Positions 23,077-27,239 of a stretch of DNA of 27,239 nucleotides are shown one piece after another (positions within the stretch are counted from its first letter, which is position 1; every line of letters begins with the position of its first letter). A model generated the notes under the pieces. That model was given only the letters and a program-made list of their open reading frames with translations, did not search any database and was not told the origin of the DNA. This stretch comes from DASUFH01 sp036274645. Its GTDB lineage: Bacteria > Acidobacteriota > Terriglobia > 20CM-2-55-15. The position numbers were made by a program, and so were the translations under genes. The stretch lies in the NCBI GenBank assembly GCA_036274645.1, contig DASUFH010000148.1, positions 1-27,239 of the forward strand. Direction: 5' to 3'.

Positions 23077-23234
23077 GCGGTCTATGACCGCCCACGATTT
23101 TTTTGGCATGGCCTGCGGGTGATCCAGGACCCTGCCCTCTCTTCCCGTCGTTTTGAAGCCTTTGTGAGCAAACACCCGATCGACTAGCAGATGAACTGTC
23201 GGCCCGGACAAGATCGTGGGCGGACACAGACCGC
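23077..23234. repeat. 158-bp element with 22-bp inverted terminal repeats (MITE-like)
   Basis: The left end (23077-23098, starting GCGGTCTATGACC and ending CCACGAT) and the reverse complement of the right end (23213-23234) match at 20 of 22 positions. Each arm also contains its own short GGTC/GACC-like inverted core. No open reading frame of known family lies inside. It ends about 50 bp before the tandem RNA array. I see no clear target-site duplication, so mobility is inference. Confidence 0.5.
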
Positions 23235-23283
23235 CCCCCAGCTACACTTAAAAAAGGTCCGCATAAGAGCAGGAAAAAGATAC

Positions 23284-23445
23284 GGGCGGGAACCGATGGA
23301 CTTTTGTAGGTCAACCCAGACCCAGCAATCCATTGCCGAACGGCATCCCTGCGGTCGCAAGGGGTACATCAGTTCCACACCCGCGGTCTCGAACAGCGCT
23401 ACCCCACCGGTTCTGGAGGTGGACCGGAACCGGCATCGGGCTTTC
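23284..23445 (+). repeat. Structured repeat unit 1
   Basis: Outer stem 23289-23298 with 23367-23376 (9 of 10 pairs). Inner stem CTTTTG (23301-23306) with CAAGGG (23358-23363), including two G.U pairs. Hairpin GCAATCCATTGC (23325-23336). Terminal hairpin CCGGTTCTGG (23407-23416), loop AGGTGGA, CCGGAACCGG (23424-23433), with one U.G pair. It is the most diverged of the four full units. Confidence 0.65.
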
Positions 23446-23610
23446 GGGCGGGAACTGACAGGCTCTGTAGGTCAGATTAGAACCCAGCAATCCATTGCCG
23501 ATGCGCATCCTGCTATCGCAAAACACTCATCAGTTCCCGCCCGCTGTTTCGAACAGCGCTGTCCTGGCCCGCTCTGGAGGTGGACCAGAGCTGACAACCC
23601 GCGATTGATC
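23446..23610 (+). repeat. Structured repeat unit 2
   Basis: A perfect 13-bp outer stem, GGGCGGGAACTGA (23446-23458) with TCAGTTCCCGCCC (23530-23542). Hairpin GCAATCCATTGC (23487-23498), palindrome GATGCGCATC (23500-23509), hairpin CGCTGTT / AACAGCG with loop TCG (23542-23558), and terminal hairpin GCTCTGG / CCAGAGC (23571-23591) with loop AGGTGGA identical to unit 1. Confidence 0.68.
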
Positions 23611-23780
23611 GGGCGGGATCTGATGGACTTTGAAGGTCAAACCGACCTTGCAATCCGTTGCCGATGGCGCATCCTGCTATCGCAAAGCGTCATCAGTCCC
23701 CCGCCCGCTGCTTTCGAACAGCGCTACCCTGTCCGTTCCGGGAGGCCGCCGGACGGACAAACTGAAATGAAGAACCCAAT
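23611..23780 (+). repeat. Structured repeat unit 3
   Basis: Outer stem CTGATG (23620-23625) with CATCAG (23691-23696). Inner stem CTTTG (23628-23632) with CAAAG (23683-23687). Hairpins AAGGTC / GACCTT (23633-23649), GCAA / TTGC (23650-23661), and GATG / CATC (23663-23673) give a cloverleaf-like core. Terminal hairpin 23731-23758 has a G-A-G-G-C-C-G loop and a single bulged T. Confidence 0.68.
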
Positions 23781-23952
23781 AGGCGGAAACTGATGGACTT
23801 CGTAGGTCAAACCGACCCTGCAATCCGTTGCCGATGGCGCATCCTGCTATCGCAAAGCGTCATCAGTCCCCCGCCCGCTACCTCAACAGGTACGTAATAC
23901 ACTCCGTTTTCGGAAGCGCTCCCAGAACGCGAACCGAAAGCCTGAGACCAGC
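23781..23952 (+). repeat. Structured repeat unit 4
   Basis: Nearly identical to unit 3 over about 90 nt (four visible differences), which indicates a recent duplication. Its 3' part departs from units 1-3. The hairpin after the outer stem becomes TACCT / AGGTA with loop CAAC (23879-23892), and the terminal hairpin is replaced by TCCG-TTTT-CGGA at about 23903-23914. Confidence 0.62.
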
Positions 23953-24068
23953 CGGTGGGAGTCCGTGAGCTTTGCAGATTCAAAACCCAGCCTCTTCATG
24001 AGCCGATGAAGCATCCTGCCCTCGGAAAGCCTCCACCAACTCCGCAACCACTGCCCTCAAACAGGTCG
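23953..24068 (+). repeat. Structured repeat unit 5 (diverged, partial)
   Basis: A diverged copy recognised by GCCGATGAAGCATCCTGC (compare GCCGATGGCGCATCCTGC in units 3 and 4) and by GAGCTTT pairing with AAAGCCTC around it. The CCCTCAAACAGG at the end resembles the unit 4 hairpin. The outer stem is GGAGT with ACTCC plus short flanks. The boundary is approximate. Confidence 0.5.
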
Positions 24069-24154
24069 TATTAGAAACGAAAACCGGACTTCTGTGAATA
24101 GTCGCAGGGTCACTTTTTCACTAGGACTGGGATCCTATGCGGCGCCGCCCGGAG

Positions 24155-24817
24155 CTAGCGAGGAGGCTTGGCCAGACCATGCCGAAACGCGTAGAAAACG
24201 AGGTCGAATCGATCCGTCAGTTGGAGCTTGGAAAGAATCGAGGTGAGGTGATTGCGCACGGTGGTCTCTGAAATGAACAGCTTGTCGGCAATCTGGCTGC
24301 GTTTCATTCCCTGGGCCACGAGCACAATGATTTCGCGTTCACGCCTGGTCAACGCCTCGATCTTCCCGACTTCCGAATCGGCCGGCCCGGTGGAGACCCG
24401 CGACAGGATGGACGACGTCATCGACCGGGTCAGCCAGATCTCCCCGGAGTGGACGCGTTCGATGGCCGTGATCAACGCTTCCGACGCCTGCTCCTTGAGG
24501 ACGATGCCCATGGCGCCGGTGGCGATCGCGCGCTGATGGGCGTTGGTGTCGGTGGAACCGGTGACGACCAGCACACGGGCCGGCGCGAATGTCGTGATCA
24601 GGTCTTCGAGGAAATCCAGGCCGTTCTCATGTTTCAGGTCCAGATCGAGGATGAAGATGTCGGGCCGGCTCCGGCTGGCGGCCTCAAACGCTTCAGCGCG
24701 GTTGGCGGCCTCTCCGACGACGCACATTCTTTCGTTGGTGTTTTCGATGAGCATGCGCAGCCCGGACCGCACCAGCGCGTGGTCTTCAACGATACAGATT
24801 CGAATGGGCTCAGCCAT
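24155..24817 (-). CDS. NarL-family response regulator
   Basis: 220 residues from the ATG at 24817. A longer open frame exists upstream, but it runs through the kinase gene and lacks family similarity there. The receiver shows the complete acid pocket: IRICIVEDHALVRSGLRML, phospho-acceptor in IFILDLDLKHENG, threonine in LVVTGSTD, and lysine in GIVLKEQ. The HTH is LTRREREIIVLVAQGMKRSQIADKLFISETTVRNHLTSIL. It lies 28 bp after the kinase stop, so the two form a two-component system. Unlike the orphan regulator at 21300, its phosphorylation site is canonical. A GGAAG sequence about 9 nt before the ATG is the ribosome site. Confidence 0.92.
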   Translation of the reverse strand: MAEPIRICIVEDHALVRSGLRMLIENTNERMCVVGEAANRAEAFEAASRSRPDIFILDLDLKHENGLDFLEDLITTFAPARVLVVTGSTDTNAHQRAIATGAMGIVLKEQASEALITAIERVHSGEIWLTRSMTSSILSRVSTGPADSEVGKIEALTRREREIIVLVAQGMKRSQIADKLFISETTVRNHLTSILSKLQLTDRFDLVFYAFRHGLAKPPR

Positions 24818-24845
24818 CACATCACTTCCGGAGTCGTCATCGACA

Positions 24846-26558
24846 CTAGAGAGGAACCTCCACCAGAACCGTTGTCTGGCCTTCCGCGGAACGTACGTGC
24901 GTGCGCCCCCCGAGCGCTTCCGCGCGATCGGCAATGGATCGCGGACGGAACGGCCGGTTTGATGAGTCGCTGGAATCGTCGTTGACGCACCGGATATACA
25001 GCGTGTTGTCGACCCGTTCCAGGCGAATGGTAACGGAATTGGCGCGCGTGTGGCGGCGAACATTGCTGAGAGCCTCCGTCACCATCTGAAACACTTCGGC
25101 GGCCAGGCGGTCGTGCAGGATCGTGTCATCGATGTGGGCGTCGATTCTGACGTCGATGCCGGTGACATCGGAAAACTGGCTGGCAAAGCGCCGCATCGAA
25201 TCCACCAGCCGCGCCCGCCGCGCGTCCGGCCGGCGCAGATCGTTGACATAATCCCGCAGTTCCTCGACTCCCTCGCGGGTCATGACCGAAAGCCGTTCCA
25301 GCAGCTCGACACTCTTCATGCCCTGGGTCACCGCGCCCGCTGCGGCCGCCTGGCCCAACTCCACCCGGAGGGACTGCCGGGCGGCGTCCAGGCCCATTTG
25401 CAGACCCAGATAGGGCTGAATCACCCGGTCGTGAATACTGCGCGCAATCCGGCCTCGCTCCTGGCCGGCGGCTTCCGTGGCCAACCGGTCCACCAGGCGC
25501 ACGTTTTCCAGCACCGGAATCATCTGATCAACAATCTGCTGCAGAAAGATGGCGTCCTCGGGCTCGAACATGGTCAACGAACTGGTCAGGCAGATCTGGC
25601 CGAGAGCCTTGTTGCGGAGGCGCATGGGCGCCGTGATGAAAGACCGCGCGTCCAGCCACTCGGCGGTCTGGCCGCTGGCCCGCCGCATCTCCTGCCACTC
25701 CGGGTCTCCCGGCAGGAAATAGTCTTCCGCCTGCACGCTGATCCGAAACCCCTCACGCCATCGATAGACGCCGGCGCTGTACCGGGTCTGGGCCAGCAGC
25801 GGACATTCGCTTTCGTTTCGAATATCGACGGACTCGCTTACGATTTTTGTCCCCTGACGGTAAACGCGGTACAACCGGTAACCTTCCCCTTCAGGGTTGG
25901 CCAGCGCCAGAACACATGCGCGGGCTTCATAAAACTGCAGCAGGCGCTCGACGAAGTCGCCGATGATCCGATCGGCGTTGAGCCGGGGATTGGTCGTCAG
26001 TGAAAGTTCCCGAAGCAGCGCCAGTTTCCTCTTGAGCAGGATCTCCGCTCCCGCCCACAACGAGATCACGTAGCCGAGACCGATCAGATAGAGAGGCCGG
26101 ATCAGGAAACGGCCCAGTTCAAAGTTGTCATCCGCCGCCCCGCGAGTCGCCAGCGTCGTGAACAGGAACGCCGCTACCGTCGTCACTCCGAAACCGAACG
26201 CGCTGCCGCCCCGCATCCCACCGACAATGATGGGAAAGTAATAGAAGAAGAAGAATCCGCTGTCGACCGCAGGGTCAATGGCAATCAGCAGAGTGGCGAC
26301 GGCGATATCCACGGCCAGTGTGGCGACAAAGGCTTTCCAGGACAGTTTGTACCGGCGGGTAATTCCGTAGATGACCGCGCTGTAGACCGAATACAGCGTC
26401 AATGCCAGCAGCGTGCGGCCCTGCGGATCGGGCTCGGCGCCGACAGCGACAATCAACAGCGAAGATATTGCCAGCCCGATGCGGAACAGCGAAATCTTTC
26501 GATCATCCAGCGCCGTAAGGACGTCCGCGTCTCTGGGCTTCCAGCCGTATGCAGCCAT
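24846..26558 (-). CDS. Membrane sensor histidine kinase (six-TM, GAF, HisKA_3)
   Basis: 570 residues from the ATG at 26558; an ATG at 26603 would read through the -10 box TACAAT. The N-terminal 190 residues hold about six membrane helices (ISLFRIGLAISSLLIVAV, LLALTLYSVYSAVIYGI, FVATLAVDIAVATLLIAI, GFFFFYYFPIIVGGM and others). A GAF-like region follows (EARACVLALANPEGEGYRLY, DARSFITAPMRLRNKALGQICL). HisKA_3 has the phosphorylation site in ERGRIARSIHDRVIQPYLGL. The ATPase has the N-box FQMVTEALSNVRRHTRA, but the G1 region reads NDDSSDSSN and the G2 region PFRPRSIADRAEALGG, both without the usual glycines. The partner regulator is next door. The signal is unknown. Confidence 0.88.
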   Translation of the reverse strand: MAAYGWKPRDADVLTALDDRKISLFRIGLAISSLLIVAVGAEPDPQGRTLLALTLYSVYSAVIYGITRRYKLSWKAFVATLAVDIAVATLLIAIDPAVDSGFFFFYYFPIIVGGMRGGSAFGFGVTTVAAFLFTTLATRGAADDNFELGRFLIRPLYLIGLGYVISLWAGAEILLKRKLALLRELSLTTNPRLNADRIIGDFVERLLQFYEARACVLALANPEGEGYRLYRVYRQGTKIVSESVDIRNESECPLLAQTRYSAGVYRWREGFRISVQAEDYFLPGDPEWQEMRRASGQTAEWLDARSFITAPMRLRNKALGQICLTSSLTMFEPEDAIFLQQIVDQMIPVLENVRLVDRLATEAAGQERGRIARSIHDRVIQPYLGLQMGLDAARQSLRVELGQAAAAGAVTQGMKSVELLERLSVMTREGVEELRDYVNDLRRPDARRARLVDSMRRFASQFSDVTGIDVRIDAHIDDTILHDRLAAEVFQMVTEALSNVRRHTRANSVTIRLERVDNTLYIRCVNDDSSDSSNRPFRPRSIADRAEALGGRTHVRSAEGQTTVLVEVPL

Positions 26559-26585
26559 CTCTTTCAGTCGACCTTCCGGTCGAGC

Positions 26586-26591
26586 ATTGTA
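26586..26591 (-). promoter_or_regulatory. -10 box of the kinase/regulator operon
   Basis: TACAAT on the minus strand (5 of 6 matches) lies 27 nt before the chosen ATG at 26558, with GGAAGG between them. It falls inside the open frame of the longer start, which argues for the shorter protein. The -35 region (TTCCGA) is weak. Confidence 0.4.
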
Positions 26592-26783
26592 TGCAAAGGG
26601 CATGCGAATCGGAACTCAAAGTCACGGAAACATCTGGCCTTACCGGACCCTGTGTCGGAACTCCGGATCGGGAGACAAACCCGCGCAAACACTGCGTCTG
26701 AATCGGCATTGCAACCGGCGCCCGCTTTAACGGAGAATGAGCGCCAATTACGCCGTCTTCTTGCTAGCCAAAGGAGGTCCGCT

Positions 26784-27197
26784 ATGAAACGAATCCTTCA
26801 TGTCGCGCTGCTGTGCGGCCTGACGCTGACCGGCGCCGGAATTCCGGCGTGGGCGCACCACTCATTTGCCGCCGCATACGACATGTCGAAACAGATCACC
26901 ATTCAGGGAACCATCGTCGAAGTTCGTCTGACCAATCCGCATTCCCATTTCTTCCTCGACGTGAAGAACCCCGAAACCGGTAAAACCGAGCGGTGGTCGT
27001 TCGAAGCCGGAACGCCCAGCGGAATGATTCGGAACGGATATAACAAGAACGAAATCAAGGCGGGAACCGTGGTGACCATCAAGGGCTATCACGCCCGGGA
27101 TCTCACTCAGAACGCGGGAATGCTGCAGCAGCTCATCATGCCGGATGGAAAGACGTATGGCATGTTCGGCCCTCAGGAAGGGGCGGCCGGCCGCTAG
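26784..27197 (+). CDS. Secreted DUF6152-like protein
   Basis: 137 residues from the ATG at 26784, chosen for the strong AAAGGAGGT site at 26770-26778 and the Sec signal that follows (MKRILHVALLCGLTLTGAGIPAWAHH). The mature part matches the small DUF6152 type: AHHSFAAAYDMSKQITIQGTIVEVRLTNPHSHFFLDVKN, then the short beta-barrel core TERWSFEAGTPSGMIRNGYNKNEIKAGTVVTIKGYHARD. Histidines at HHSF and NPHSHFF could bind metal or heme, but the function is not established. An open frame starting at 26652 is too long at its N-terminus and is not used. The next gene starts 32 bp downstream, so the two may be cotranscribed. Confidence 0.9.
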   Translation: MKRILHVALLCGLTLTGAGIPAWAHHSFAAAYDMSKQITIQGTIVEVRLTNPHSHFFLDVKNPETGKTERWSFEAGTPSGMIRNGYNKNEIKAGTVVTIKGYHARDLTQNAGMLQQLIMPDGKTYGMFGPQEGAAGR

Positions 27198-27228
27198 CGC
27201 GCTACCGGTATCAAGGGAGAAATTCACA

Positions 27229-27239
27229 ATGAAACGGGT
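27229..27239 (+). CDS. Start of a further gene (cut off by window end)
   Basis: ATG at 27229 preceded by AAGGGAG (27213-27219). The first codons read M-K-R, as in the signal peptides of the neighbouring exported proteins. Nothing more can be said about its product. Its position 32 bp after the DUF6152-like gene suggests an operon. Confidence 0.5.

Larger units (their letters stand above)
23284..24068 (+). ncRNA. Tandem array of five structured RNA repeat units
   Basis: Five head-to-tail units begin at 23284, 23446, 23611, 23781 and about 23953, with periods of 162, 165, 170 and about 172 nt. Each unit has an outer stem (GGGCGGG...CTGATG with CATCAG...CCCGCCC), an inner stem (CTTTG with CAAAG in unit 3; CTTTTG with CAAGGG and two G.U pairs in unit 1), and up to three small hairpins inside. 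A 3' hairpin and, in units 1-3, a further hairpin with a seven-base loop follow. Changes on one side of a stem are often matched on the other. The G.U pairs exist only on the plus strand. No known Rfam family is recognised from memory. The function is unknown. Confidence 0.72.

Noticed and set aside
23191..23793. A 200-residue open frame across the repeat array, with repeated GRE-MDF-like peptides
   Set aside because: Indels between units break the frame (unit 3 changes phase within itself and unit 4 stops). The stems vary in a paired way that serves RNA, not protein. There is no ribosome site or family match.
23284..24068. CRISPR array
   Set aside because: The units are about 165 nt with conserved sequence throughout and no short repeat/unique spacer alternation. 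No cas gene is present.
23284..24068. Integron attC sites
   Set aside because: No cassette genes lie between units and no consistent GTTRRRY/RYYYAAC core ends are seen. No integrase is in the window.
24163..25063. The longer 302-residue version of the response regulator
   Set aside because: Its first 82 residues lie in the kinase gene and have no family similarity. The receiver domain begins at the ATG at 24817.

Overview
The window is a high-GC, gene-dense bacterial chromosome segment. It looks like Acidobacteriota or a close soil relative. The hints are secreted DUF6152-type proteins, Tat/Sec-exported cytochromes and hydrolases, a PQQ-type propeller protein, and a CarD regulator next to a CNNM transporter. 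This placement is inference, because the window holds no rRNA or ribosomal protein gene.

Layout from left to right. (1) The 3' part of hrpB is followed by a YjbQ/UPF0047 gene, both on +. (2) At 2.75-6.4 kb is a divergent locus. On the minus strand are a split-barrel flavoprotein-like gene and a PNPOx-GAF-winged-helix fusion. On the plus strand are two c-type cytochromes. Between them lie four heptamers spaced exactly 11 bp apart. (3) At 6.6-10.9 kb are a small cysteine-rich orphan protein and two large exported hydrolases, one of them an internally duplicated alpha/beta hydrolase. (4) At 11.06-15.56 kb is a minor-pilin operon (FimT/GspH-, PilV-, PilW- and PilX-like). Its PilX-like protein is very large and carries about seven glycine-rich repeats. 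(5) At 15.6-19.3 kb are an RsbW-like kinase, aroA, a CNNM/CorC protein and CarD. (6) At 19.5-22.9 kb are a secreted PQQ-type beta-propeller, an orphan NarL-type regulator and a Tat-exported arylmalonate-decarboxylase-like protein. The last one appears to start at ACG. (7) At 22.93-24.15 kb is 1.2 kb without genes. It holds a palindrome, a 158-bp element with inverted-repeat ends, and a tandem array of five copies (about 162-172 nt each) of a predicted structured RNA. (8) At 24.15-26.56 kb is a NarL-type two-component pair on minus. (9) The right end holds a DUF6152-like secreted protein and the first codons of another gene.

The strongest candidate for something undescribed is the tandem RNA array at 23284-24068. 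Its hairpins are kept by compensatory changes and G.U pairs between copies, and the pairing favours the plus strand. The second is the PNPOx-GAF-winged-helix regulator with its pho-box-like operator. Several promoters place the -10 box only 6-8 nt before the start codon, which suggests leaderless transcripts.
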